Assembly (NCBI RefSeq): GCF_002214545.1 | Contig: NZ_CP015105.1 | Coordinates: forward strand, 124,001 to 188,000 | Direction of reading: 5' to 3' | Origin: Thermococcus thioreducens | Lineage (GTDB): Archaea > Methanobacteriota_B > Thermococci > Thermococcales > Thermococcaceae | Length of the DNA stretch: 64,000 nucleotides | Part shown: positions 29,614 to 38,464 of the stretch, piece after piece | How positions within the stretch are numbered: the first letter of the stretch is position 1 | Layout of the letters: each line of letters begins with the position of its first letter | Made by a program: the position numbers and the translations under genes | Notes under the pieces: generated by a model | Seen by the model: the letters and a program-made list of their open reading frames with translations, nothing else | Told to the model about the DNA's origin: nothing | Database searches by the model: none

Positions 29614-30465
29614 TTACAAATAGTGTGCACACGACTGGAGGTTAAGGGCATACCCAAGACCCAAACGTTGCAGTACAATCTTTCTCTGGAACTCCGGCAC
29701 AATGGGCCTTGAGAGCTCCCTCTCGGCCTTTTCCCTGTCCATGAGACCGTATCTCACGAGCGCTGCTATCCTCCTCTGCTCAAAGCTGTGGCCGTGCTTC
29801 TCCCAGTACCTCTCAAGCGCCGGGCCGAGGACGAGGCAGTTGGTGGTGTATCCCGGTAGCTTTGGGAACTCGAAGGGGAGGCCTTTGAGGAGTTCAAGCC
29901 TCTCCTTCTCGGGCATCATGGAGAGGAGCCTTATCTGAACCACTCCCCCCTTCATGGGCCGGTAGGGGCGGTGTCCGAAGGGAAGCTCGTGGCCCGTTAT
30001 GATGTACCGGTAGCCGTTTCTGAGGGCGTATTTGTGAAGTTTTTTCAGGGTTCTCCTGGAACAGCGCCTGCAGGGGGAATCCCCTTTGAGAAGGGCCTCG
30101 CGGAAAATGTCTGAGTAATCATAGCGCAGAACCGTGAACGGGACGTCAAGTGCCCTGGCAATCCTCTCCGCGTTTTCTATGGCTTCTTTCGCCATAAACC
30201 CGTGGTCGACCATGACCGCCTCCAGTTCCGGGACATTGTACACCTCCTTTGCCAGATACAGCGCTACCGTGCTGTCTTTGCCGCCGGAGTAGGCAACGAT
30301 TGCCCTGTCAACTTTCTTCATAAGCTCCTCAAGCTCGGCGCGGATTTTCTGCCTGTTGAGGGGGTGCTTTAGGTAGACCTGGCATTCCCTGCAGATTGGC
30401 CTGCCGTCGATTATGTCTATCTTTGCGGTTCTCTCATCGTGGATGCAGAGTGAGCACTTGAGCAT
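29614..30465 (-). CDS. PP-loop ATPase, tRNA thiolation type (TtuA/TtcA-like)
   Basis: 283 residues. N-terminal zinc ribbon with C4, C7, C25, C28; PP-loop SGGKDS (60-65) that adenylates a nucleobase; CRRC (132-135) and a later cysteine in TTNCLVLG that could hold an Fe-S cluster or carry sulfur. This layout belongs to the Ncs6/TtuA/TtcA group that makes 2-thiouridine or 2-thiocytidine in tRNA; the exact target base cannot be told. The TATA box (minus strand 30487-30495) is about 26 bases before ATG 30465, so the mRNA is probably leaderless. Confidence 0.82.
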   Translation of the reverse strand: MLKCSLCIHDERTAKIDIIDGRPICRECQVYLKHPLNRQKIRAELEELMKKVDRAIVAYSGGKDSTVALYLAKEVYNVPELEAVMVDHGFMAKEAIENAERIARALDVPFTVLRYDYSDIFREALLKGDSPCRRCSRRTLKKLHKYALRNGYRYIITGHELPFGHRPYRPMKGGVVQIRLLSMMPEKERLELLKGLPFEFPKLPGYTTNCLVLGPALERYWEKHGHSFEQRRIAALVRYGLMDREKAERELSRPIVPEFQRKIVLQRLGLGYALNLQSCAHYL

Positions 30466-30495
30466 AGTGAGGGGAACGAAGGGCGGTTTAAAAAG

Positions 30496-31179
30496 TTATT
30501 TTTCCAGCTTTGGGAACTTTGAACGAAGTTTTCTGGGGGCTTTCTTGGCCTTCTCAACGGTTTCCTCGGTTTTCTTCTTCCCCTTTCTGGTTGTGAAGAA
30601 CCCAACAACCGCTACGGCGTTCTGGAGGAGTATTCCGTCGTTGTTCCTTGCTATGAACCGGCCGAAGAGCAGTCCAAAGATAAGTCCGAGAACCCAGAGG
30701 GATAGGATGAAGGTGTTCGCGCTCACTCCGCCGGGGCTGAGGGTCACTGAGAAAGCCTTGTAGGCGAGCGCAAAGGCGACAACGAAGACCGTTTCGAGCA
30801 TTATCGTCAGCTTAGTGGCCGTTCCGATTATTCCCAAAAGCCTGCTGTCTTCCGTGTACTTCTCTATGATCCTCTGGTCGTGGAGGCCGTAGATTAGAGT
30901 TTTGGTAATGTTGGCCCCGCTCCTGAAGGCGAGGAAGCCGAATATTGCCGCGGCCCCGGAAGTCCCCCAGAGCTTCCAGAAGGCCCAGATACCAACAGTG
31001 AGCCAAAAGAGGGTGTAGAGCTTTTCTAAACCCTTCTTTTTGTTCTCCGGTATCTCCAGCCTTAAGACCTTCCTCCATGTCATGCCGGCCAGGCTTCCAA
31101 AAGTCCGCATAAGCATTAGAACCAGGTTGATGAAGAGGAACGCGATGAGGAATACGAAGGCCAATATCTCACGTATCAT
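30496..31179 (-). CDS. Membrane protein of unknown function with basic C-terminal tail
   Basis: 227 residues with about five helices (1-26, 55-75, 80-95, 125-150, 160-180) and a strongly basic tail from about 195 (TRKGKKK...). No known motif. ATG 31179 is chosen: the first helix starts there, GGTTGGA lies upstream and a TATA-like TTAAATAT sits at 31211-31219 (minus strand); the frame is open further upstream but without hydrophobic or conserved-looking sequence. Thirty bases before the PP-loop ATPase gene, which has its own promoter. Confidence 0.65.
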   Translation of the reverse strand: MIREILAFVFLIAFLFINLVLMLMRTFGSLAGMTWRKVLRLEIPENKKKGLEKLYTLFWLTVGIWAFWKLWGTSGAAAIFGFLAFRSGANITKTLIYGLHDQRIIEKYTEDSRLLGIIGTATKLTIMLETVFVVAFALAYKAFSVTLSPGGVSANTFILSLWVLGLIFGLLFGRFIARNNDGILLQNAVAVVGFFTTRKGKKKTEETVEKAKKAPRKLRSKFPKLEK

Positions 31180-31273
31180 AGCTATCCAACCATAAAAGAT
31201 GGGTAATGGAATATTTAACGTTTCCTCCCGGTGGAGATACTCACGCCCGATTGTTCCAAACCAAATATGGGTG

Positions 31274-32407
31274 CTATCTCTCAAAGTACTCCCTGTAAAG
31301 CTCCCTCGCCTTCTCCTCTCCAACGCCCTTTATCAGCACCTTCCCGCTTTTAAAGACCACAACTTCCGCATCGCCATCCTTAAACCGGAGGGTGCCGTTT
31401 TTCATTGTGTATCCAATCCTGCGGGAGCTCAGTTTCATCGCGAGCTCTTCCAGGTTCAGTCCATCAATATTGAGCCTGAAGGCCCCGTCGCAGGTTTCCT
31501 CTATCTCCGCCCTCTTCCTCTTCACTATTGGGGCAACATCCCTCGCAACGCGCCTCGCGCTGAACAGCGTCAGCGGATCCATTGTCCGGTATATGGCCAG
31601 CTGACAGCCGCTTATACGGACGTCGATGTACCTCTTGGCCTCCATTGCCTTTTTCAGATATTCCCTTATGCTCTCGGCCCTGTCAAAATCCAGCCCGGCT
31701 TTTTTAAGCCTCTCAACGTTCAGCTCGTGAATCGTGAGGGGCTGGAGCATCATCTCGTCCACACCAAGCGAAGCGGCCAGCTCGGCTATCCTGGGTATGT
31801 CTTCGTCGTTTATACCTGGCATGAATATCGTCCTGACAATCGAGCGGACGCTTTTGTCCCTTCCGACTATTCTAAGGGCGTTGACGACTGCGTCGAAAGT
31901 GTCGGCGTTCGTTATCATCAAATGCTTCTCTCTCGTTGAAGCGTCGAGGCTTATCATGACCAGGTCAAAATCGAGCTTCTTCCACAGCTCCTCCGTCAAA
32001 AGCGAGCCGTTGGTCTGAAGGTCGAGCCTCGCCTCCGGAAACCTCTCGCGGAGCATCCTGTTTACTTCGACTATCCTTTTGCTGAGCAATGGCTCACCGT
32101 ACTGGGAGACCGTTATGGCGTACGGCCCCTCCCAGCCGTAGTAGCCCGGCTTTGGGGCCTTCCCGAGCTTGACCGCGACGTTTGAATAGCAGAATATGCA
32201 GTCGTGGTTGCAGGCTGGGGTTAGCTCATAGCTCGGGTGGTGAACGGGATTTGGGTTGCTTAAATCAAGCCCCTGACAGCCCTGACAGTGAGTGGGGAAC
32301 CTTAAGTCCATCACGAACTCCTTTAAGAGCCTCGCCTCCTTGTTCTCAAGGATCTGGGGCTCCACGCCCATGCTCCTTGCGAACTCCTCCCAGCTCATCC
32401 GCTTCAT
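31274..32407 (-). CDS. Radical SAM protein with TBP-like C-terminal segment
   Basis: 377 residues. CQGC (41-44) precedes the radical SAM motif C66-x3-C70-x2-C73 (in TPACNHDCIFCYS); the barrel runs to about residue 290 with SQYGEPLL and LDLQTNGS segments. The last roughly 75 residues (FRLNIDGLNLEELA ... VVVFKSGKVLIKGVGEEKA) look like half of a TATA-binding-protein fold. Belongs to an archaeal radical SAM group of unknown reaction. ATG 32407 follows GGTGAG; the TATA box TTTTTAAAC is at 32437-32445 on the minus strand. It follows pyrK but has its own promoter. Confidence 0.8.
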   Translation of the reverse strand: MKRMSWEEFARSMGVEPQILENKEARLLKEFVMDLRFPTHCQGCQGLDLSNPNPVHHPSYELTPACNHDCIFCYSNVAVKLGKAPKPGYYGWEGPYAITVSQYGEPLLSKRIVEVNRMLRERFPEARLDLQTNGSLLTEELWKKLDFDLVMISLDASTREKHLMITNADTFDAVVNALRIVGRDKSVRSIVRTIFMPGINDEDIPRIAELAASLGVDEMMLQPLTIHELNVERLKKAGLDFDRAESIREYLKKAMEAKRYIDVRISGCQLAIYRTMDPLTLFSARRVARDVAPIVKRKRAEIEETCDGAFRLNIDGLNLEELAMKLSSRRIGYTMKNGTLRFKDGDAEVVVFKSGKVLIKGVGEEKARELYREYFER

Positions 32408-32454
32408 TCTCTCACCGGCCGAAACGGAGAAAAGGGGTTTAAAAAGATGATTGG

Positions 32455-33156
32455 TCAGAGCAGTCCCCTCAGCTGGAAGCCGTCGAAGACAGGGCCGTCT
32501 CTGCAGACGAGGTACTTTCCGAGGTTGCAGGAACCGCATACGCCGATTCCACACTTCATGTAGCGTTCAGCCGATATCTGGACGTTCTCATAGTTCATGA
32601 CCCTGAGAACGGTCTTGAGCATCGGCTCCGGGCCGCAGGCATAGGCCCAGTCAAATTCTCCCTTTCTTTCGGCGAGAACCTCTGTTGGAAAGCCCCTCCT
32701 TCCGGCCGAGCCGTCGTCTGTGGTTATGATGACCTCGTCAACATAATCCTCAACGTCCATCAGTGCCAGCTCGTCCCTTGAGCGGGCACCATAGATGAGC
32801 GTGATACCTCCCAACTTTTTCCTGTTCTGCCTTGCGAAGGCGTATAGTGGGGGAATCCCTATCCCGCCACCCACGAGGGCTATCCTCTCCCCCCTGGGCT
32901 CGAAGCCCCTGCCGTACGGCCCGCGGATCCAGACGTGGTCACCTTCCTCGATCTCGAAGAGCCTTGATGTGAACGGGCCGACGCGCTTGACCACTATCAG
33001 GTCTCTCCACGCCAGGCTGAAGGGCTTCTCACCGACTCCGGGAAGCCAGACCATTATGAACTGTCCCGCCCTGAATTCCAGCTTCTTATCGAAGCGGAAC
33101 GCTTTAACGTCCTCTGCAACGTTCCAAACTTCCCTAAGCTCTACCCTTTCCAGCAT
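32455..33156 (-). CDS. pyrK: Dihydroorotate dehydrogenase electron-transfer subunit
   Basis: 233 residues. FAD-binding barrel (1-95), NAD-binding domain with GGGIGIPPL, and C-terminal 2Fe-2S cysteines in CGIGVCGSC...YLVC. Passes electrons between NAD+ and dihydroorotate dehydrogenase PyrD in pyrimidine synthesis; pyrD is not in this window. The start overlaps the end of pyrC by 23 bases, so the two are co-translated. Confidence 0.94.
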   Translation of the reverse strand: MLERVELREVWNVAEDVKAFRFDKKLEFRAGQFIMVWLPGVGEKPFSLAWRDLIVVKRVGPFTSRLFEIEEGDHVWIRGPYGRGFEPRGERIALVGGGIGIPPLYAFARQNRKKLGGITLIYGARSRDELALMDVEDYVDEVIITTDDGSAGRRGFPTEVLAERKGEFDWAYACGPEPMLKTVLRVMNYENVQISAERYMKCGIGVCGSCNLGKYLVCRDGPVFDGFQLRGLL

Positions 33157-34366
33157 CTACCCTGCCCCCCTGGGGATTTCCTATGATTTCGTCCTCTTCC
33201 ATGACGACGTTTCCCCTGAGAACCGTCATCACGACCTTCCCCCTCAGCTTTCTGCCCTCCCACGGGCTCCATTTGGCCTTTGTGTAAAATTCCTCCGGCT
33301 TAACCATCCACTCTTTCTTGAGATCCACCACCGTGAAGTCGGCGTCTTTGCCGGCTTCGAGACCCTTGTTTCTTATTCCAAATATTCTAACTGGATTCCC
33401 GTGCATCTTTTCCACTATATCTTGGAGCTCCAGCATCCCCCTGTTCACCGCATCGAGGAGAAGTGCCACCTCTGTCTCCAGCCCGGGAATTCCAGCGGCT
33501 CCGTTTTCCTTGTCCTCCGGTGTGTGGGGCGCGTGATCGCTTGCTATTATTGGAATCCGGGAAAAGTTCTCCCAGAGTGCTCTCCTGTGTTCCTCGGCCC
33601 TCAGCGGAGGATAGACCTTTAGGAGCGGGTTCCTTTCGTAGTCCTTCTTCGTCAGGAAGAGGTGGTGTGGTGTGACCTCGAAGCTGACCCACGGCAGGCT
33701 GGCTCTAAGTATGGAGCTTATTCCGCCCCCAGTGGAGACATGGCAGATGTTGAGGGGTTTTCTGAATTTCTCGGCGGCTTTCAGGGCGCGTTTTATGGCG
33801 GTTATCTCGGCCTCTGGTGGTCTTTCAGGTTTTTTCTGGATTAGTCCGGCGTCCTCGGCATGAACGCTGACGATCCCTGGGGCGCAGAAGTAATCGCTTT
33901 CAAAGTCGCTGGAAAAAATCCCACCCGTTGAGGCGCCCATGAATATTTTATAAAAGTCTGCCTGCGCCTTTTTGGCTTCATCGCAGTTACCGTTCAGGAG
34001 AAAACTTAGCGCGTAATCTGTGTATGCCCTACCGGAGAATGCCGCTTCTCTTCTCCGAAATGTCGATGAGTCGAGTACCGGTGGGTCAGTGTTCGGCATG
34101 TCAAAAACAGCCGTTATGCCGCCGTGAAGCGCCGACATAGTACCGGTTCGGATTGTCTCTTTGGAACGCTGCCGAAAGTCTCTGAGATGGACGTGAACGT
34201 CTATGAGGCCTGGAAGAATGACCTTTCCACGCCCGATCCTAACCGTTTCTTCTCCCTTTAATTCTCCGGTGGATATTCTGGAAATTTTGCCGTCAAGAAC
34301 CCCTATGCTCCCGTCTATCAGTTTCCTACCCTTTAAGAATTTGCCTTTCAGGACAAGGTCGTACAT
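33134..34366 (-). CDS. pyrC: Dihydroorotase
   Basis: 410-residue zinc amidohydrolase that cyclises carbamoyl aspartate. Metal motif DVHVHLRD (H58, H60), later ICHVSTGGG, TPHHLFL and the IIASDHAPHT aspartate segment are all present. Type I dihydroorotase size. First gene of the pyrC-pyrK operon; the likely TATA box (minus strand, 34397-34406) is about 35 bases upstream of ATG 34366, leaving a very short leader. Confidence 0.95.
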   Translation of the reverse strand: MYDLVLKGKFLKGRKLIDGSIGVLDGKISRISTGELKGEETVRIGRGKVILPGLIDVHVHLRDFRQRSKETIRTGTMSALHGGITAVFDMPNTDPPVLDSSTFRRREAAFSGRAYTDYALSFLLNGNCDEAKKAQADFYKIFMGASTGGIFSSDFESDYFCAPGIVSVHAEDAGLIQKKPERPPEAEITAIKRALKAAEKFRKPLNICHVSTGGGISSILRASLPWVSFEVTPHHLFLTKKDYERNPLLKVYPPLRAEEHRRALWENFSRIPIIASDHAPHTPEDKENGAAGIPGLETEVALLLDAVNRGMLELQDIVEKMHGNPVRIFGIRNKGLEAGKDADFTVVDLKKEWMVKPEEFYTKAKWSPWEGRKLRGKVVMTVLRGNVVMEEDEIIGNPQGGRVDAGKGRA

Positions 34367-34724
34367 AGCGCCCGCACCGGGATGGATGCTACTCTATTTT
34401 AAGTTTTTTGCATCCACACCTTCAATTGGGGAATAAAAATCGGGTGCTAACGATTTTTACGGCTTTCCCCAATCATATGTGGTCTTCTTAATATATTTGG
34501 TGGCTTTTTCTCAGTTATTGTTAAAATTAGAACATGACAAACAACGCAAGATGTCATTGAGAGACAGATAAGAGTTGTGAAATCTTTTAGGGCCTGTAGG
34601 TGGCTTTTCTAAAGCCACTACTTTTACAAGAACGTAACCCTTAAATAGGCTTTCAATGTATATCTTCATGCCATTATACACCATATGTGGCAACATTGCC
34701 AAAAAGTGAAGGAGGCAGTGGAGT
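34367..34724. promoter_or_regulatory. Divergent regulatory region between pyrC and the peptide-ABC operon
   Basis: 358 AT-rich bases without a gene. Contains the pyrC TATA element (34397-34406, minus), the binding-protein TATA element CCCTTAAATAGG (34638-34649, plus), a perfect hairpin GTGGCTTT-TCT-AAAGCCAC (34600-34618), and two pairs of repeats: CATATGTGG at 34474-34482 and 34682-34690, and GGTGGCTTTT at 34499-34508 and 34599-34608. The second CATATGTGG is inside the expected mRNA leader. Confidence 0.55.
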
Positions 34725-37214
34725 ATGAAGAAGGCTTTGGGATTGTTTATTATGGGTTTGATGTTGTTTAGTATTTTTTCAGTCCATGCAGTCAGCGCCG
34801 CTGACTACACCCCCAAGGACATACCCCTGAACAGCGACGAGGCCAAGGCCCGCTTCAAGGCCGACCTCCAGTGGTACCTCCAGTACGGCCACTTCGTTAT
34901 CAGCAATGGTCCGTACATGCTCGTCATGTACTCCCCGGAGAACCTCTACCTCAAGCTTGAGAAGTTCACCGGTGCGAGGACCATCTACACCAACACCCTC
35001 CCGAAGGACGGTTATGCCGACGTCATTGAGTACCAGGGTGTCCAGAACCCCGAGAACGTTATCCTCCAGATCGCCAAGGGTGAGTACGACCTCGGTATGT
35101 TTGCCTTCGCTGCTGGAAAGTACCAGGGTCTTGGTGCCGATGTTCTCGCGAACCTTAACCTCTATAAGAGTGCCAGCTCCTACAATGAGTTGACCTTCAA
35201 CACCTACCACGACCCGGACAAGGACGCTCCGCTCGTTACCGTTGGTGACCAGGTCTACTTCAACCCGTTCGCCATCAGGGAAGTTAGGTTTGCGATGAAC
35301 TTCCTCGTCAGCAGGGACTACATCGTCCAGAACATCTACCAGGGTAGCGGTGCCCCGATGCTCGGCTGTATAAGGCCCAGCCACCCGGCCAACAAGTACT
35401 TCGAGCCGGTTTACAAGGCCCTTGGAATAACCGGCGCCGGCAACGAGCAGTTGGCCCTCCAGATGATTGACCAGGCCATGCAGAAAGCCGCTCAGGAGGT
35501 TGCCAACTACGGCCACACCCTTGAGAAGAAGGATGGAATGTGGTACTTTGACGGCCAGCCGGTTACCGTCAAGTTCATCATCCGTATCGAGGACGAGAGG
35601 AAGGAGATTGGTCTCTACGTTGCCGACCTGCTTGAGAAGAAGGTTGGCTTCAAGGTTGACAGGCTCCTCTGGGACAGGCAGAAGGCCGGTCAGGTCGTCT
35701 TCGCCAAGCCGCCGAGCAACTACGAGTGGAACATCTACACCGGCGGATGGGGTACCAGCGGTATCCCGAGCGTCTGGATTGACGACTACACCGCCTGGTT
35801 CTACGCCGCCTGGTACGGATACGTTCCGGGTGCAGTTGAGCCCAAGCACGTCAACACCGTTACCGTTGAGGAGGCACTCAAGTACATAGGCAACGGCGAT
35901 GTTAACGCCGGTCTCCAGAAGATAGGCGCCGAGTACTACACCAACGCAGACAAGCTCGGTCCGATGCTTAAGTGGACCGAGGAGGAGCTCACCTACCTGC
36001 TGACCTACTTCGTTATCAGCAAGGATGCTGTCGAGGGAACCCCGCACATCAACGCCGACCTTGTTCCGACCGACCCGATCAAGATAACCACCAAGGAGCA
36101 GTACTGGGACCTCCAGAAGATAAGCATGCTCATAGGCCTCCTCGAGAGCGAGAGGGTCTTCATGATCGAGACCTGGGAGTTCTACCCGGCCAACAAGCAG
36201 AGGGTCGTTAAGATCGTCCCCGAGGCCAGCACCGGTATCGGCCAGCGCTGGAGCATCATGACCGCCCAGACTCCGGACAAGCACCTCAAGATCGCCCAGT
36301 TCGCCTCAACCGGTGCCATGTTCATGAGCGCCTTCAACCCGGTTGGTGGTCTGAGCGATGTTTACAGCGTCAGGGTCTGGAACCTTATCAGGGACTACGG
36401 TGCCACCACCAACTTCGACGGTATCGTCACCCCGTACAGGTGCAAGTGGAACCTTGAGCGCGGTGATTTCACTGTCCCGGACGATGCAGTTATCTACAAC
36501 CAGACCCAGGGCTGGATAGCCGAGAACGCTGGCAAGACCGCCAAGGTTAAGGTTACCGTCACCTGTGACTTTGGCGAGTGGCACAACGGTGTTAAGGGCA
36601 ACATCGACGACCTCAAGTACTACATAGCCTTCCTCTACACCTGGGCCTACAAGGACGGTGCCGACGACCCGTACTACGATGAGGGTCTTGGTGGAACCGC
36701 TGGAACGCTCGGCAACATCCTCGGCTGGCAGTGGACAGATGACGGCTACGTCGTCTACGGTACCTACGAGCACCCGCTCGCCGACGACATGACCGCAGGA
36801 TTCTACGTGTTCTACCCGACCCTGCCGTGGGAGCTCTACTGGGCCATGGGAGAGCTCGTCGCCAAGAGCAAGGAGTACGGAATTGACAAGACCTACTCCT
36901 TCAGCAGCGGTGCCGAGGGAGTCCTCTGGCTCGACCTCCTCACCAAGGAGCACGTCGACGACCTCGCCAATGTCATGCTCAAGATCTCAGGCCTTACATG
37001 GGACGACGTAACTAAGACCCCCACGACCACTCAGCCGCCCACCACCAGCAGTCCGAGCCCGACCGAGACCACCAGCAGTCCGAGCCCGACCCAGAGCCCG
37101 ACCGAGACCACCACGACCCCGACCGGCGGAACCAGCACAACCACCTACGTCGTTGTCGGCCTGGTGATAATCATCATAGCAGGAGCCGCCTGGTACTTCA
37201 CCAAGAAGAAGTGA
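34725..37214 (+). CDS. Oligopeptide-family ABC transporter substrate-binding protein
   Basis: 829-residue surface lipid-independent binding protein of the DppA/OppA family (SBP_bac_5). Signal peptide MKKALGLFIMGLMLFSIFSV with cleavage near AVSAA; large two-lobed ligand domain; a Thr/Ser/Pro linker (about 765-800, likely O-glycosylated); then a single C-terminal membrane anchor and KKK. Substrate may be peptides, but related Pyrococcus proteins bind beta-glucosides, so specificity is open. Codon use is extremely uniform (mostly C/G third positions with GGT for glycine), a sign of very high expression. GGAGG precedes ATG 34725. Confidence 0.92.
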   Translation: MKKALGLFIMGLMLFSIFSVHAVSAADYTPKDIPLNSDEAKARFKADLQWYLQYGHFVISNGPYMLVMYSPENLYLKLEKFTGARTIYTNTLPKDGYADVIEYQGVQNPENVILQIAKGEYDLGMFAFAAGKYQGLGADVLANLNLYKSASSYNELTFNTYHDPDKDAPLVTVGDQVYFNPFAIREVRFAMNFLVSRDYIVQNIYQGSGAPMLGCIRPSHPANKYFEPVYKALGITGAGNEQLALQMIDQAMQKAAQEVANYGHTLEKKDGMWYFDGQPVTVKFIIRIEDERKEIGLYVADLLEKKVGFKVDRLLWDRQKAGQVVFAKPPSNYEWNIYTGGWGTSGIPSVWIDDYTAWFYAAWYGYVPGAVEPKHVNTVTVEEALKYIGNGDVNAGLQKIGAEYYTNADKLGPMLKWTEEELTYLLTYFVISKDAVEGTPHINADLVPTDPIKITTKEQYWDLQKISMLIGLLESERVFMIETWEFYPANKQRVVKIVPEASTGIGQRWSIMTAQTPDKHLKIAQFASTGAMFMSAFNPVGGLSDVYSVRVWNLIRDYGATTNFDGIVTPYRCKWNLERGDFTVPDDAVIYNQTQGWIAENAGKTAKVKVTVTCDFGEWHNGVKGNIDDLKYYIAFLYTWAYKDGADDPYYDEGLGGTAGTLGNILGWQWTDDGYVVYGTYEHPLADDMTAGFYVFYPTLPWELYWAMGELVAKSKEYGIDKTYSFSSGAEGVLWLDLLTKEHVDDLANVMLKISGLTWDDVTKTPTTTQPPTTSSPSPTETTSSPSPTQSPTETTTTPTGGTSTTTYVVVGLVIIIIAGAAWYFTKKK
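37041..37094 (+). repeat. Two tandem copies of a 27-base unit in the linker
   Basis: 37041-37067 and 37068-37094 differ at a single base near the end of the unit and encode TTSSPSPTE then TTSSPSPTQ. A recent in-frame duplication in the Thr/Ser/Pro linker, not a CRISPR. Confidence 0.85.
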
Positions 37215-37250
37215 AGCAGTTTCGATCTTTTCCTTCTTTTTTGAAATTTT
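37215..37250 (+). terminator. T-rich partial terminator after the binding-protein gene
   Basis: TTTTCCTTCTTTTTT follows the stop codon. Together with a separate TATA box for the next gene it allows far more binding protein than permease. Confidence 0.5.
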
Positions 37251-37324
37251 GTCCTCACCTCTTGGGGCTTTAACTGCGGGTTTCTGCAATGCACTCTTAT
37301 GAAAATGTGCACATCTATGCAGTA

Positions 37325-37334
37325 AGATATATAA
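37325..37334 (+). promoter_or_regulatory. Second promoter of the peptide-ABC operon
   Basis: AGATATATAAAG-type TATA box 64-73 bases before the permease start, in the 183-base gap after the binding-protein gene. Confidence 0.55.
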
Positions 37335-37397
37335 AGTCAGTTTTACAATGCTGAAAAAGATACATTAAACACGAGCAACCTACGTGGGGGTGAAAAA

Positions 37398-38453
37398 ATG
37401 GGGTATCTCAAGTACCTTGCATTTAGAATTGTGAATGCCCTTCTTGTTTTGTTGATAGTAACCTTTATTATTTCAGCATTGTTCGTTAGGGTTGCCGAAG
37501 AAAGCAACAGGTCGAAGATGTATGAAGAACTAATGCTTTGGGAAAGAACTGAAGGTGCTAAAATCAAGCAGAGCCAGGGCCTTGAGGCCTTTGAACAGGC
37601 AAAGGCTGCAAAGCAGGCATCTCTTGAGGAGAAGTACGAACTGAACATCCCGTACTGGCAGAAGGTTTACAGAAAGGCCGTTCGTACTCTCAAGCTTGAC
37701 TTCGGAACGACGAGCATGCCGATTTTCGGTACGAACAACGTCTCCGACATCATTAAGGTCGCCGTCCCAAGGAGTATCCTGCTCTTCACAACGGCAACGA
37801 TAATAGTCATCATACTTGGTATCTTCCTTGGGGTTAGGGCTGCAAGGCACGCGGGCAGTGTCTTTGACAGGGGCCTTTCTATCTTTGCACTGCTCACGTA
37901 CAGTCTGCCGATGTGGTGGACCGGAATGATGTTCCTCCTGATATTCGCATTCAAGCTCGGCTGGTTCCCGCTCAGTTCAATGTTCGACCCACAGCTCACC
38001 GGCTGGGCCCACGTTAAGGACGTCCTCTGGAAGCTTGCCCTCCCGGTGTTCACCTACGTCTTCGTCGTCTTTGGAGGCTGGGCGTGGACAACCAGAAACA
38101 TCATGATAGGAACCCTTCAGGAGGACTTCATCATGGCCGCCAAGGCCAAGGGTGTTCCCGAGCACAAGATCATCTACGGCCACGCCCTCCGTGCCGCTGC
38201 CCCGCCGATAGTCACCATGATAATCTTCGCCCTCCTTGGATCGCTCGGCGGTGCAATCATCAGCGAGCTCGTCTTCAACTACCCCGGAATGGGCAGGCTC
38301 TACTGGGTTGCCCTCCAGCAGAACGAGACCAACCTCCTCATAGGGCTGACGTACTTCTTCACGGTGCTCTACCTGGCAGGAGTGGTTCTGGCTGACATGA
38401 TCTACGGATTCCTCGACCCGCGTGTCAAGGTCGGTGCTTCCGCCAGGATGTGA
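37398..38453 (+). CDS. dppB: Peptide ABC transporter permease DppB
   Basis: 351 residues; N-terminal helix, outer region (about 30-105) and five helices with the EAA loop DFIMAAKAKGVPEHKIIYGH. GGGGGTGAAAAA precedes ATG 37398. The first 250 bases are AT-richer and less codon-biased than the rest of the gene. Second gene of the complete Dpp/Opp system, 11 bases before dppC. Confidence 0.9.
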   Translation: MGYLKYLAFRIVNALLVLLIVTFIISALFVRVAEESNRSKMYEELMLWERTEGAKIKQSQGLEAFEQAKAAKQASLEEKYELNIPYWQKVYRKAVRTLKLDFGTTSMPIFGTNNVSDIIKVAVPRSILLFTTATIIVIILGIFLGVRAARHAGSVFDRGLSIFALLTYSLPMWWTGMMFLLIFAFKLGWFPLSSMFDPQLTGWAHVKDVLWKLALPVFTYVFVVFGGWAWTTRNIMIGTLQEDFIMAAKAKGVPEHKIIYGHALRAAAPPIVTMIIFALLGSLGGAIISELVFNYPGMGRLYWVALQQNETNLLIGLTYFFTVLYLAGVVLADMIYGFLDPRVKVGASARM

Positions 38454-38464
38454 GGTGATTCACG

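Noticed and set aside
30417-30608. Small open frame across the PP-loop ATPase start
   Set aside because: It is a shadow of two real genes and their promoter with no supporting signal.
34779-36284. 501-codon open frame antisense to the binding-protein gene
   Set aside because: Produced by the extreme codon bias of the sense gene; its translation is low-complexity (runs of V, L, G, D) with no start signal or family.
36306-36953. Second long antisense frame over the binding-protein gene
   Set aside because: Same codon-bias shadow, no ribosome binding site.
37041-37094. Tandem repeat as a possible CRISPR remnant
   Set aside because: Units are adjacent without spacers, in frame, and encode the Thr/Ser/Pro linker.
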